The notes: generated from the letters alone by a model not told the origin. Numbered from the stretch's first letter, positions 17,315 through 26,745 are shown. The stretch: 64,000 nt of DNA from Hymenobacter metallilatus (GCF_003944705.1 NZ_RWIS01000002.1:1-64000); one strand, 5' to 3'. Translations and numbers: made by a program.

Positions 17315-17413
17315 CTGTTATTCCACGGTGAAGGAGGCGTTTGGGGCGGATGTTCAATGTGTTCAGGCCAGCCACTGCTCGCTGCGCGGAATACCGGAAT
17401 GATAGTTCGACCG

Positions 17414-17421
17414 TACTTTTG
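17414..17421 (+). promoter_or_regulatory. TAnnTTTG -7 box upstream of DUF3050 gene
   Basis: TACTTTTG stands 92 bases before the DUF3050 ATG. No TTG at -33 was found. The predicted start of transcription falls inside the hairpin that begins at 17424. Confidence 0.5.
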
Positions 17422-17423
17422 CC

Positions 17424-17460
17424 AAACGGCCCATTGGCAATCTAAGCCAATGGGCCGTTT
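17424..17460 (+). terminator. perfect 15-base hairpin, msrB terminator or leader hairpin
   Basis: AAACGGCCCATTGGC pairs perfectly with GCCAATGGGCCGTTT across a 7-base loop, followed by a T-containing stretch. It can end msrB transcription, but it also starts just after a promoter box, so a message started there would begin inside the hairpin. Confidence 0.7.
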
Positions 17461-17512
17461 CATTTGTTGTAGCTGCAAAGTGCAAACTCTGCCGTTCATT
17501 TTTTTCTGTTCT

Positions 17513-18307
17513 ATGTCAACTCAGGTTCAATCTGACCCCATTGTGGAGCTGCAGGAAGCCTTGGCTACGGCCCGGCAGCAGCTGGTAGCGCACGGTGTGT
17601 ATCACTCCTTACACTCCCTGGAGGATCTGCGGGTGTTTATGCAGCACCACGTGTTTGCCGTGTGGGATTTTATGTCGTTGCTGAAAGCCCTGCAGCGCGA
17701 GCTTACCTGCGTAGAGGTGCCGTGGGTGCCGCGCGGCAACCCGGCCACCCGCCGGCTCATCAACGATATTGTGCTGGAAGAGGAAACCGATGTGGATTCC
17801 GACGGCAACCCGGCCAGTCATTTCGAGCTATACCTGCGTGCCATGCATGAGTGTGGTGCCGATACGGCCCCCATAGAACGCCTGCTTGCCGCTCTGGCCA
17901 CTGGTGCCACTGTGGCCCAGGCCCTGGAGGCGGCTCAGGCCCCTGCTTCGGTGCGGGCATTCGTGCTGGATACCTTCCGCATCATCCACTCTGGCCAGCC
18001 GCATGCCATTGCGGCGGCTTTCACGTTTGGGCGGGAAGACGTAATTCCGGATATGTTCCGCCACTTGGTAGCTGACCTGACCCGGCGCTTCCCCGGCCAG
18101 TTGGATACGTTCGATTATTACCTTAACCGTCATATTCAGCTGGATGAGGAGGTGCATACTCCGCTGGCCCAGCAAATGGTGCGCGACCTATGCGGCTCAG
18201 ATCCGCTCCGCTGGCAGCAGGCCCAAGAAACGGCCACCCGGTGCATGCAGGCCCGGGTAGCTCTATGGGATGGAATTAAGGCCGATTTGCAGGCGGTGGA
18301 AGCATAA
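17513..18307 (+). CDS. DUF3050 (haem-oxygenase-like fold) protein
   Basis: A 264-residue, nearly all-helical soluble protein. It has the DUF3050 features: HSLEDLRVFMQHHVFAVWDF near residue 26, then WVPRGNPATRRLINDIVLEEE, EVHTPLAQ near residue 220, and spaced His/Glu residues that could bind a metal or cofactor in a haem-oxygenase-like four-helix bundle. Function is not established. ATG at 17513 was chosen because it directly precedes the conserved part; the in-frame upstream extension runs through the hairpin region. A terminator follows. Confidence 0.8.
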   Translation: MSTQVQSDPIVELQEALATARQQLVAHGVYHSLHSLEDLRVFMQHHVFAVWDFMSLLKALQRELTCVEVPWVPRGNPATRRLINDIVLEEETDVDSDGNPASHFELYLRAMHECGADTAPIERLLAALATGATVAQALEAAQAPASVRAFVLDTFRIIHSGQPHAIAAAFTFGREDVIPDMFRHLVADLTRRFPGQLDTFDYYLNRHIQLDEEVHTPLAQQMVRDLCGSDPLRWQQAQETATRCMQARVALWDGIKADLQAVEA

Positions 18308-18338
18308 GCCAACCATCTGGCCGTGGCCCCGTTAGCAC

Positions 18339-18368
18339 AGAAGCCAGCTCATGGGGAGCTGGCTTCTG
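18339..18368 (+). terminator. terminator after DUF3050 gene
   Basis: AGAAGCCAGCTC and GAGCTGGCTTCT form a perfect stem around a 6-base loop. A weak GTGTTTGTGTT run follows. It lies only about 10 bases before the next gene's ATG. Confidence 0.75.
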
Positions 18369-18378
18369 TGTTTGTGTT

Positions 18379-18723
18379 ATGAATCTGTTGCATCCAATTC
18401 GAGTGGGGCTGCCTGTACTGGTATTGCTGGCCGCCTGTACTACTACCGAAACGGTTGGAGAGGAAGCCGCCGTACAACGTCCACCCACCCGCATCCTCAC
18501 CGACGCCGACCGGCAGGCCGCCTACAACAGCAACGCTGGCTACGGAGGCTCCGTGCCCGATGCTACGCCCGGCCGGGTTCCTATCCGGGAGCAGGCCAGC
18601 GGTATTAACTCCCGCAAACGGCCCGAAACGCTTAACACCAACGACAACAACACAACCACGCCCGAAACCCGGATGCGCCGCGTGAACGGCGCCCCCGCCG
18701 ACACCCTCCGGCTTCCGCGCTAG
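18379..18723 (+). CDS. small lipoprotein, unknown function
   Basis: A 114-residue protein. The signal peptide ends in the lipobox LLAAC (Cys20), so the mature chain is probably lipid-anchored. The rest is hydrophilic, rich in Thr, Asn, Arg and Pro, with no predicted fold (for example a run of Asn and Thr near residue 92). No family was recognised. It starts immediately after a hairpin, so either it is transcribed by read-through from the DUF3050 gene or its promoter overlaps that hairpin. Confidence 0.6.
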   Translation: MNLLHPIRVGLPVLVLLAACTTTETVGEEAAVQRPPTRILTDADRQAAYNSNAGYGGSVPDATPGRVPIREQASGINSRKRPETLNTNDNNTTTPETRMRRVNGAPADTLRLPR

Positions 18724-18756
18724 GGCTTGCCGGAGCCTACCGGGCCCGCTTACTTA

Positions 18757-18812
18757 CCACTTACCAGAACGCCTGGCCTCTTCCGGAAGAGGCCAGGCGT
18801 TCTGGTAAGTGG
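18757..18812. repeat. perfect 56-base palindrome, no loop
   Basis: Two 28-base arms meet without any unpaired base: the left arm begins CCACTTACCAGAACGCCTGG and the centre is TTCC/GGAA at 18784/18785. It sits between the convergent lipoprotein and Ala/Lys-rich genes, 33 bases from one stop and 15 from the other. It probably ends transcription in both directions. Confidence 0.9.
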
Positions 18813-18827
18813 CTTCGGCGTGCAGAA

Positions 18828-19463
18828 TTACTGAGCGGCTTCGGCAGCGGCGTCGGGGCTGGTTGCCGCGGGGGTAGCTGCGGCTTTAGGGGCCTGCCGG
18901 GAGGGAGCCTTAGCGGCCGGACGTGAAGCTGGCTTAGTTGCGGCGCTGGCGGCCTTTCCTGCTGGTGGGGTGGCTGCCGGGCGGGCGGGCGTAGGCTTTG
19001 CCGCCGGACGGCTGCCCGAGCGGCTTCTGGATGGGGTCTTGCTTGCGGTACTACCGTTGCTGGCGGCACCGGCCGCCGCTACGTCCGTCGAGATGCTGTC
19101 GGAGGCGGCGGGAGTACCGGTTTCGTGCCGGCTCACGATGGTGTGCAATGCCTGCTCAAATAAATGTTCCATGTCCGTATCCAGGCGGCGGGTGGCATCC
19201 TTCACCACTTCCTTCAGCTTGGCTTTCGTTTCCTGCCGGATGCGCTTCACTACTTCGTTGATGCGGCCATCCAACTCTTTCTGCAGCTGTTTAGCCGCAG
19301 TTTTCAAGGCTTTTTTCTGAGTAGACTTCTTGCTGGCTTTCGAGTCGTTGATGGCCGTTGTAGTCGATTGTGTGGCTTTAGCGGCTTTGCGTTGGGCCTT
19401 TTCGGCGGCGTCCTGCTGCTTTTTGGCCTTTTTGTCCTGTTTTTCCTGGTCTGAGTTTTTCAT
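18828..19463 (-). CDS. Ala/Lys/Pro-rich, histone H1-like protein
   Basis: A 211-residue very basic protein of low complexity. The N-terminal third is Lys/Ala/Gln-rich (KKAKKQQDAAEKAQRKAAKA). A helical, possibly coiled-coil segment spans about 60-115 (VVKRIRQETKAKLKEVVKDA). The C-terminal 95 residues are Ala, Pro, Ser and Lys repeats (RPAAKPTPARPAATPP) like the tails of bacterial histone H1-like and AlgP proteins. A nucleoid or RNA-binding role is a guess from composition only. Repeats of this kind expand and shrink easily. No partner genes are nearby. Confidence 0.65.
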   Translation of the reverse strand: MKNSDQEKQDKKAKKQQDAAEKAQRKAAKATQSTTTAINDSKASKKSTQKKALKTAAKQLQKELDGRINEVVKRIRQETKAKLKEVVKDATRRLDTDMEHLFEQALHTIVSRHETGTPAASDSISTDVAAAGAASNGSTASKTPSRSRSGSRPAAKPTPARPAATPPAGKAASAATKPASRPAAKAPSRQAPKAAATPAATSPDAAAEAAQ

Positions 19464-19660
19464 GGTCTGAAAAAAATGGGAGGGTAGGTTTCCCTACGCA
19501 AAACTCCGCAGTAGGTGGGCGAAATATAGAAGTATTACCAGATGAAAGTTGCGCGATGCGTGTTATGATTTGGCACAAACCAGCGTTTACCTGATAAGTC
19601 TTCTGCGGGCAGGTACACATTCCAGCCTGGCCTGCCTGCATTATTCCTCTTTTTTACTTG

Positions 19661-19668
19661 TTCCTTTG
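19661..19668 (+). promoter_or_regulatory. near-consensus promoter box of metG
   Basis: TTCCTTTGCACTCCC (box TTCCTTTG) lies 53 bases before the metG ATG. It differs by one base from TAnnTTTG and shares CCTTTGCACTCCC with the rpsT promoter at 39389. Confidence 0.4.
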
Positions 19669-19721
19669 CACTCCCGTTGCCGAATCCGGCGACGCTCACA
19701 GTGCTTTTTTGCTTGCTTAAT

Positions 19722-21767
19722 ATGTCCTCTCTGCCCCAACGCTACACCGTCACGGCTGCGCTGCCCTATGCCAATGGCCCCGTGCACATCGGCCACCTGG
19801 CCGGCGTGTACCTGCCCGCCGATATCTACGTGCGCTACCTGCGCGCCCAGCAGCGCGACGTGAAATTCATCTGCGGCTCCGATGAGCACGGCGTGCCCAT
19901 TACCATCCGGGCCCAGAAGGAAGGCAGCACGCCCCAGCAGGTGGTGGATAAGTACCACGCCATCATCCGCGACTCGTTCCGGGATTTCGGCGTGTCGTTC
20001 GATATCTATTCGCGCACGTCCTCTAAGACGCACGCCGAGGTAGCCAGCGGCTTTTTTCGGAAGCTCTACAAGGAAGGCAAGTTCATCGAGCAGACCTCCG
20101 AGCAGTACTATGACGAGAAGGCCGACCAGTTCCTGGCTGACCGCTACATCGTGGGCACCTGCCCCAACTGCGGCAACGAAAATGCCTACGGCGACCAGTG
20201 CGAGAAGTGCGGCACTTCGCTCAGCCCTACCGAGCTGATCAACCCGCGTTCCATGCTCTCGGGCAACCACCCCGTACTGCGCGAAACCAAGCACTGGTAC
20301 CTGCCCCTGGATCAGTACGAGCCCTGGCTGCGCGAGTGGATTGTGGAAGGCCACAAGCAGGACTGGAAAGCCAACGTATACGGCCAGTGCAAATCGTGGA
20401 TTGACCAGGGCCTGCACCCCCGCGCCGTGACGCGCGACCTGGACTGGGGCGTGCCCGTGCCGGTGGCCGGCGCCGAGGGCAAGGTACTGTACGTGTGGTT
20501 TGATGCGCCCATCGGCTACATCTCAGCCACCAAGGACCTGCTGCCCGATACCTGGGAAACCTACTGGAAAGACCCTGAAACTAAGCTGGTGCATTTCATC
20601 GGCAAGGACAACATCGTGTTCCATTGCATCATCTTCCCCACGATGCTCAAGGCCCACGGCGACTATATCCTGCCCGATAACGTGCCCGCCAACGAGTTCC
20701 TGAACCTGGAGGGCGACAAAATCAGCACGAGCCGCAACTGGGCGGTGTGGCTGCACGAGTACCTGCAGGATTTTCCCGGCCAGGCCGACGTACTGCGCTA
20801 CGTACTCTGCGCCAACGCCCCCGAAACCAAGGACAACGACTTCACCTGGAAGGATTTCCAGGCCCGCAACAACAACGAGCTGGTAGCCAACCTCGGCAAC
20901 TTCGTAAACCGGGCTGTGGTCCTGACGCACAAGTTCTTCGAAGGCAAAGTGCCCGCCGCCGTAGGCTTCACCACCGAGGATGAGGACGTGCTGCGCCAGC
21001 TGAGCGAGTTCCCGGCGCGTATCGGGGAGCTGATTGACAACTACCGCTTCCGCGACGCCCTGAACGAGCTGATGAACCTCTCGCGCCTCGGCAACAAGTA
21101 CCTGGCCGACCAGGAGCCCTGGAAGCTCATCAAGTCCGATGAGGCCCGCACCGGCACCGTGCTGCACGTGTCGCTGCAGCTGGCCGCCGCCCTCGTCACG
21201 CTGCTGGAGCCCTTCCTGCCCGAAGCCGCCGCCCGTCTGGGCCGCATGCTCAACACCGAGAAAGGCACCTGGCCCCAGGCCGGCCGCCCCGACGCGCTGC
21301 CCGCCGGCCACCAACTCTCGGAAGCCGCCCTGCTGTTCACCAAAATCGAAGACGCCACCGTGGAGGCCCAGGTGCAGAAGCTGCTCGACACCAAGAAAGC
21401 CAACGAGCTGGCTGCTGCCGTAGCTGCCCCCGCCAAGGACGACGTGAGCTTCGAGCAGTTCCAGCAGATGGACCTGCGCATCGGTACCATCGTGGCCGCT
21501 GAGAAGGTCGCCAAAACCAAAAAGCTGCTCAAGCTCAGCGTAGACCTCGGTTTCGACGAGCCTCGCACTATCGTTTCAGGCATTGCCGAGCACTTCCTGC
21601 CTGAGGCTCTCATCGGCCAGCAAGTGCAAGTGCTGCTCAACCTCGCCCCCCGCGAAATCAAAGGCATCCAAAGCCAGGGTATGCTCCTGATGGCCGAAAA
21701 CGCCGACGGTGTACTGAGCCTCATGCAGCCCAGCAGCCCCGTGCGTCCGGGTTCGGGTGTGGCGTAA
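19722..21767 (+). CDS. metG: methionyl-tRNA synthetase
   Basis: A 681-residue cytoplasmic enzyme that charges tRNA-Met. It is a class I synthetase: HIGH is at 22-25 and the KMSKS equivalent is KISTS. A zinc knuckle has Cys147, Cys150, Cys160 and Cys163 (C-x2-C-x9-C-x2-C). An anticodon-binding helical domain spans about 380-550, and a fused EMAP/Trbp111-type tRNA-binding domain covers about 575-681 ([14 protein letters not shown]). ATG at 19722 was preferred over a frame extension upstream because it directly precedes the conserved [12 protein letters not shown]. Confidence 0.97.
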   Translation: MSSLPQRYTVTAALPYANGPVHIGHLAGVYLPADIYVRYLRAQQRDVKFICGSDEHGVPITIRAQKEGSTPQQVVDKYHAIIRDSFRDFGVSFDIYSRTSSKTHAEVASGFFRKLYKEGKFIEQTSEQYYDEKADQFLADRYIVGTCPNCGNENAYGDQCEKCGTSLSPTELINPRSMLSGNHPVLRETKHWYLPLDQYEPWLREWIVEGHKQDWKANVYGQCKSWIDQGLHPRAVTRDLDWGVPVPVAGAEGKVLYVWFDAPIGYISATKDLLPDTWETYWKDPETKLVHFIGKDNIVFHCIIFPTMLKAHGDYILPDNVPANEFLNLEGDKISTSRNWAVWLHEYLQDFPGQADVLRYVLCANAPETKDNDFTWKDFQARNNNELVANLGNFVNRAVVLTHKFFEGKVPAAVGFTTEDEDVLRQLSEFPARIGELIDNYRFRDALNELMNLSRLGNKYLADQEPWKLIKSDEARTGTVLHVSLQLAAALVTLLEPFLPEAAARLGRMLNTEKGTWPQAGRPDALPAGHQLSEAALLFTKIEDATVEAQVQKLLDTKKANELAAAVAAPAKDDVSFEQFQQMDLRIGTIVAAEKVAKTKKLLKLSVDLGFDEPRTIVSGIAEHFLPEALIGQQVQVLLNLAPREIKGIQSQGMLLMAENADGVLSLMQPSSPVRPGSGVA

Positions 21768-21770
21768 ACC

Positions 21771-21938
21771 TCACCCCCCGGCCCCCTCTCCTTGGGGAGA
21801 GGGGGAGCCTAACTACAGCCTGAAAACCAAAAAAGCCGCTGAAATCCTCAGCGGCTTTTTTGGTTTTCCCCAACACATTGATTGCTCAACAATCGTCAGG
21901 CTCCCCCTCTCCCCGAGGAGAGGGGGCCGGGGGGGGAG
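21771..21938. repeat. CCCCTCTCC-type inverted repeat enclosing a terminator
   Basis: The outer arms (21771-21811 and 21898-21938) are nearly perfect mirror images built from CCCCCTCTCCTTGGGGAGAG-type sequence. They start 3 bases after the metG stop and end 4 bases before the pth stop. Inside lies a separate 20-base hairpin (21823-21867). Related arms occur at 37995-38104 and, decayed, at 49368-49490. Confidence 0.85.
21823..21867. terminator. bidirectional terminator between metG and pth
   Basis: AAAACCAAAAAAGCCGCTGA pairs perfectly with TCAGCGGCTTTTTTGGTTTT across AATCC. The A and T runs make it active for both convergent genes. Confidence 0.9.
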
Positions 21939-21942
21939 GTCT

Positions 21943-22509
21943 TCATTTTACGTTCACCACGTTCATGGCCCGCTCCACGCCCATAGCTCCGAAGGCCAGT
22001 ACCGCTTCGGCGGCTTTTTCCAGGCGAGCTTCCAGGTCGATGTTTTCGTCGGCGGAGAAGGGGCTGAGCACGTAGTCCACCTGCCGGCCCTTTGAGAAGC
22101 TGGAGTCGATGCCGAAACGCAGGCGGGCGTATTCGTCGGAGCCTAGGGTTTCTTGGATGTGCTTGAGGCCGTTCTGGCCGCCGGCCGAGCCTTTTGCTTT
22201 CAGCCGCAGCTTACCGAAGGGCAGAGCCAGGTCATCTGTCACGACCAGCATCTGCTCTTTGGTCAGCTTGAGCGTGCTTAGCCAGTGGGCCGCTGCTTTG
22301 CCGCTCAGGTTCATATAAGTGGTAGGCTTCACCAGTACGTAGGTATGGCCCTTATGCTTGATTTCGGTGGTGAAGGCGTGGCGGCCCAGCTGCCAGGGCG
22401 CGGCCTCATACTTGCGGGCCAGGTAGTCGCCCACCATAAAGCCCACATTGTGGCGGGTGTCGGCGTATTCCGGCCCGATGTTGCCCAGGCACAGCACTAG
22501 AAACTTCAT
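21943..22509 (-). CDS. pth: peptidyl-tRNA hydrolase
   Basis: A 188-residue cytoplasmic enzyme that frees tRNA from prematurely released peptidyl-tRNA. The key residues of the Pth family are in place: Asn10 in LGNIGPEY, catalytic His20 in RHNVGF, Asn67 in TYMNLSG, Asp in VTDDLALP (92-93) and Asn113 in GGQNGLKHI. It lies downstream of rplY on the same strand, as in many bacteria, but a terminator inside the repeat between them may limit read-through. Confidence 0.97.
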   Translation of the reverse strand: MKFLVLCLGNIGPEYADTRHNVGFMVGDYLARKYEAAPWQLGRHAFTTEIKHKGHTYVLVKPTTYMNLSGKAAAHWLSTLKLTKEQMLVVTDDLALPFGKLRLKAKGSAGGQNGLKHIQETLGSDEYARLRFGIDSSFSKGRQVDYVLSPFSADENIDLEARLEKAAEAVLAFGAMGVERAMNVVNVK

Positions 22510-22510
22510 A

Positions 22511-22697
22511 TCACGGATTTAGACGGATTTTTCGGATTTCACGGATGCAAGGTTACGCGGCCGGTCCGGCAGGCTCCCGCTAAACCGGCCTTCAGCGCAA
22601 ACAAAAAAAGCCGCCCTGCGAGCAGGACGGCTTTTCGGTAGACGGCATCACCCGGCACGGAATCCGTGTAATCCGAGAAATCCGTCTGAATCCGTGA
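22511..22697. repeat. CGGATT-word inverted repeat enclosing a terminator
   Basis: The left arm (22511-22546) is four variants of the word ACGGATTT in a row; the right arm (22662-22697) is its mirror, repeats of AATCCGTG. The left arm begins 2 bases before the pth ATG on the minus strand, and the right arm ends 1 base from the rplY stop codon. The rplY terminator lies between the arms. Confidence 0.85.
22603..22635 (-). terminator. terminator of rplY
   Basis: On the minus strand GCCGTCCTGC and GCAGGGCGGC form a stem followed by TTTTTTT. It stands inside the outer CGGATT-word repeat. Confidence 0.88.
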
Positions 22698-22698
22698 T

Positions 22699-23271
22699 TT
22701 ATTTGTCAGCCTGCAGCTGGCCTTTGAGGGCACGCGGGATGGTAACGGTGGCAATGGGAGCCAGGGCGTTGGTGAGGATGGTGTAGCCTTTGGGCTCCAC
22801 TTTGTTCACTTTGATGGATTTGCCGAGGCCCAGGTCCGAAATGTCCACTTCCACAGAATCGGGCAGGTTTTCGGGAGTAGCACGCACTTTAATTTTGCGC
22901 AGCTTGCTTACCAGCTTGCCACCGGCCAGTACGCCCGGCGAAACGCCTACGTACTTCACAGGAACTTCCATCTTCACTTCTTTACCTTCCTGCAGCTCCA
23001 GGAAGTCAACGTGCAGCAGCATTTCGTTCACGGGGTGAAACTGGGCATCCTGCACGATAGCACGGCGGATGTCACCTTCAATGTTCAGCTCCACTACGTG
23101 CACCTCAGGGGTGTACAGCAGCTCGCGGAACAGGATGGCCGGAACGGAGAAGTGAACCTGGTCTTCGCCGCCGTACAGTACGCAAGGTACGTACGAGTCG
23201 AGGCGGAGCGCCTTAGCGTCCTTCTTACCGAGATTCGCTCTTTTAAACCCTACAATCTCGAGGCTTTTCAT
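22699..23271 (-). CDS. rplY: 50S ribosomal protein L25 (CTC family)
   Basis: A 190-residue ribosomal protein that binds 5S rRNA. It is the long, general-stress (CTC) form: an N-terminal L25 beta-barrel (about 1-92, MKSLEIVGFKRANLGKKDAK at the start) and a C-terminal TL5-like domain (about 95-180). The ATG at 23271 was chosen because it gives the usual N-terminus; the frame upstream runs through the promoter. It shares strand and order (prs, rplY, pth) with many bacteria, but has a promoter of its own. Confidence 0.96.
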   Translation of the reverse strand: MKSLEIVGFKRANLGKKDAKALRLDSYVPCVLYGGEDQVHFSVPAILFRELLYTPEVHVVELNIEGDIRRAIVQDAQFHPVNEMLLHVDFLELQEGKEVKMEVPVKYVGVSPGVLAGGKLVSKLRKIKVRATPENLPDSVEVDISDLGLGKSIKVNKVEPKGYTILTNALAPIATVTIPRALKGQLQADK

Positions 23272-23323
23272 AAACGGGTGTTTTTGAGGAAAAAATGTTT
23301 GCCCACAGCAGGCAAACGGGCCG

Positions 23324-23331
23324 CAAAGATA
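23324..23331 (-). promoter_or_regulatory. TAnnTTTG -7 box of rplY
   Basis: On the minus strand TATCTTTG lies 52 bases upstream of the ATG, with TTC (one base off TTG) at a spacing of 19. A short hairpin (TTTGCC/GGCAAA, 23297-23317) follows at the predicted transcript start. Confidence 0.6.
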
Positions 23332-23396
23332 GGCGGATTGTTTGGGAGTTGAAAATTCATCTATCATTGCGAGCCGAAGGCGAAGCAATGATAGTG

Positions 23397-24326
23397 TTAC
23401 ACAAACAACGAGCTGATGCTCTCGTGCGACACGACGTTGTGAATGGCCTGAGCAAACAGCGGAGCCAGCGAAATAACCCTGATTTTAGGGTTCTGCTGCT
23501 TCAGCGGAATGGTGTCAGTAACTACCAGCTCCTCCAACACCGAGTTCTGAATCCGCTCGTGGGCCGGGCCCGAAAGTACCGGATGCGTAATAACGGCCCG
23601 TACCGATTTGGCCCCCCGCTCCATTAGCAGCTCGGCGGCTTTACAGATGGTGCCGGCCGTATCCACAATGTCATCTACCAGCACCACATTCATACCCGTT
23701 ACATCGCCAATTACCTGCATGGAGGCAATTTCATTGGCCCGCAGCCGCATTTTGTCGCAGACTACAATTTCGGCCCCGAACTTCTTGGCAAAGGCCCGGG
23801 TGCGCACCACGCCGCCTACGTCGGGCGAGGCAAAAATGAGGTTGTCGAGGTTCAGGCTCTTAATGTAAGGAGCCGTTACGGTAGAGCCGTCAAGATGATC
23901 CACCGGAATATCATAGAATCCCTGAATCTGGCCGGCGTGCAGGTCGCAGGTCATCAACCGGTCCGCGCCCACACTTTGAATCATGTTGGCTACCACCTTG
24001 GCCCCAATGCTCACGCGGGGCTTATCCTTGCGGTCCTGGCGGGCATAGCCCATGTAGGGCATCACAATGTTCACCTTATAGGCCGAGGCCCGTTTGGCTG
24101 CATCTACCATCAGGGCCAGCTCCATCAGGTTTTCGGCCGGAGGGTTGGTGCTCTGAATCAGGAATACGGCGCAGCCCCGTACGCTTTCATTAAACGAGGG
24201 CCCCAGCTCCGTATCGGCGAAGCGCTGAATACTCAGGTCGCCAAGTCCTGAGCCGTAGGCCGCCGCAATTTGTTCGCCCAACTCGTGCGAAGCATTGCCC
24301 GCAAAAATCTTAACCTGCTGTGACAT
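23397..24326 (-). CDS. prs: ribose-phosphate pyrophosphokinase
   Basis: A 309-residue cytoplasmic enzyme that makes phosphoribosyl pyrophosphate from ribose-5-phosphate and ATP, for nucleotide, His, Trp and NAD synthesis. It has the N-terminal FADTELGPSFNESVRG region, the flexible-loop YARQDRKDKPRVSIG, the metal-binding CDLHAGQIQGF and the PRPP loop VVLVDDIVDTAGT. Length and motifs are those of class I enzymes. It is first in the prs-rplY-pth order. A long palindrome separates it from tRNA-Gln upstream. Confidence 0.98.
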   Translation of the reverse strand: MSQQVKIFAGNASHELGEQIAAAYGSGLGDLSIQRFADTELGPSFNESVRGCAVFLIQSTNPPAENLMELALMVDAAKRASAYKVNIVMPYMGYARQDRKDKPRVSIGAKVVANMIQSVGADRLMTCDLHAGQIQGFYDIPVDHLDGSTVTAPYIKSLNLDNLIFASPDVGGVVRTRAFAKKFGAEIVVCDKMRLRANEIASMQVIGDVTGMNVVLVDDIVDTAGTICKAAELLMERGAKSVRAVITHPVLSGPAHERIQNSVLEELVVTDTIPLKQQNPKIRVISLAPLFAQAIHNVVSHESISSLFV

Positions 24327-24360
24327 GAAAGGGGGTGGAGAAGAAGGAAAAACAAAACTG

Positions 24361-24434
24361 CCATGCCGGGCGGCGCGAGGAATCCGGATCAGCCTCTGCT
24401 GTGTAATCCGGATTCCTCGCGCCGCCCGGCATGG
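24361..24434. repeat. 29-base perfect inverted repeat, GCGCGAGGAATCC family
   Basis: The arm CCATGCCGGGCGGCGCGAGG plus AATCCGGAT (24361-24389) is mirrored exactly at 24406-24434 around a 16-base loop. A single-arm relative with 20 of 22 bases alike lies at 54667-54690, downstream of the S46 peptidase. Confidence 0.9.
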
Positions 24435-24448
24435 CAGAAACCTATAAT

Positions 24449-24496
24449 GCGAAAGGCGCTGACTCTTCCGGATGAGGAAGAATCAGCGCCTTTCGC
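24449..24496 (-). terminator. hairpin downstream of tRNA-Gln
   Basis: GCGAAAGGCGCTGA pairs with TCAGCGCCTTTCGC, with a further TCTTCC/GGAAGA pair inside. It lies 19 bases beyond the 3' end of the leftward tRNA gene and probably ends its transcript, although no T run follows. Confidence 0.65.
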
Positions 24497-24514
24497 GTTG
24501 GAGAGTGATAAAGT

Positions 24515-24586
24515 TGTCCGACCAGGGCTCGAACCTGGACTTTCTTGAATCAAAATCAAGCGTGTTGCCAGTTACACCATCGGACA
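24515..24586 (-). tRNA. tRNA-Gln (anticodon TTG)
   Basis: On the minus strand the 72-base sequence starts TGTCCGA and ends TCGGACA, forming the acceptor stem. The T arm GTTCGAGCC is standard. The anticodon stem CTTGA/TCAAG encloses TTTTGAT, giving anticodon TTG, which reads CAA for glutamine. CCA is not encoded. A complete promoter lies 44 bases upstream. Confidence 0.95.
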
Positions 24587-24629
24587 ATTTTCCGCCCGGC
24601 TGCCGGTGTAAGCGTGCCGTTTGGTTGTG

Positions 24630-24659
24630 CAAATGTACGGCGGCTTTTATTCCAGGCAA
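24630..24659 (-). promoter_or_regulatory. promoter of tRNA-Gln
   Basis: On the minus strand TTG (24659-24657), 19 bases, then TACATTTG (24637-24630) match the Bacteroidota consensus. The tRNA begins 44 bases downstream. Confidence 0.75.
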
Positions 24660-24782
24660 ATTTCCGGGTAATTTTTTTTCAGTGGGTTCCCGGGGTAAAG
24701 CGGGTGAAAAGAGCTTTCCAAGCTGATTTTCAGGAGTTCAGAAGCGGAAAAAAAAGTTGGGTCAACGGGCCTGGGAGTGGCC

Positions 24783-24813
24783 TTGGCAATGCCGGGATTA
24801 AGCCGTACTTTTG
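24783..24813 (+). promoter_or_regulatory. promoter of atpD
   Basis: TTG (24783-24785), 20 bases, then TACTTTTG (24806-24813) match the Bacteroidota consensus. The atpD ATG is 41 bases downstream. Confidence 0.8.
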
Positions 24814-24829
24814 CGACCTGAAACGTTGA

Positions 24830-26359
<1,530 letters not shown>

Positions 26360-26365
26360 TTTTTT

Positions 26366-26442
26366 AGTTGACAGTTATCAGTTGTTGGTTGTCAGAGAGC
26401 ATTCTGACACTGACAGCTGACAACTAAAAACTGACAACTGAT
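26366..26442. repeat. GTTGTCAG-word inverted repeat between atpD and atpC
   Basis: The left arm (26366-26395) is built of AGTTGACAGTTATCAGTTGT-type words; the right arm (26404-26442) is the mirror, CTGACA/CAACT words. The last base of the right arm touches the A of the atpC ATG. The words are the same as in the repeat at 35323-35404. Confidence 0.8.
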
Positions 26443-26682
26443 ATGCATCTGGAAATCATCACGCCCGACCGTAAGGTGTTTGAAGGCGAGGTTACATCGG
26501 CCCAGTTTCCGGGTGCAGATGGCCTGTTTGAAGTGTTGAACAACCATGCCCCGCTGATTTCGGCCCTGAAAGCCGGCGAGGTAGTGCTCAACGGCGGTTC
26601 TACCCGCTTTGCCATTGAAGGCGGTGTGGTGGAAGTGCTGCGTAACAATGTAATTGTATTGGCGGAAGGCGCTTCGGCGTAA
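26443..26682 (+). CDS. atpC: F1Fo ATP synthase subunit epsilon
   Basis: A 79-residue protein: the N-terminal beta-sandwich domain of epsilon only (MHLEIITPDRKVFEGEVTSA, LFEVLNNHAPLISALKAG). The C-terminal helical hairpin, which in many bacteria inhibits ATP hydrolysis, is absent. Short epsilon subunits of this kind are usual in Bacteroidota. Translation starts directly at the end of an inverted repeat, so the start codon may be partly hidden in a hairpin. Confidence 0.95.
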   Translation: MHLEIITPDRKVFEGEVTSAQFPGADGLFEVLNNHAPLISALKAGEVVLNGGSTRFAIEGGVVEVLRNNVIVLAEGASA

Positions 26683-26703
26683 CGCTGGCCGATACTCCTG
26701 CCC

Positions 26704-26745
26704 AAAAGCCCCGCGCCTGCTCAGCAGGTGCGGGGCTTTTGTTTT
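26704..26745 (+). terminator. terminator of atpDC
   Basis: AAAAGCCCCGC-CCTGCT and AGCAGG-GCGGGGCTTTT form a stem followed by GTTTT, 22 bases after the atpC stop. Confidence 0.9.

Noticed and set aside
23281-23331. Ribosomal-protein autoregulatory leader before rplY
   Set aside because: Only a short hairpin is seen at the transcript start; no known L25 leader motif recognised.
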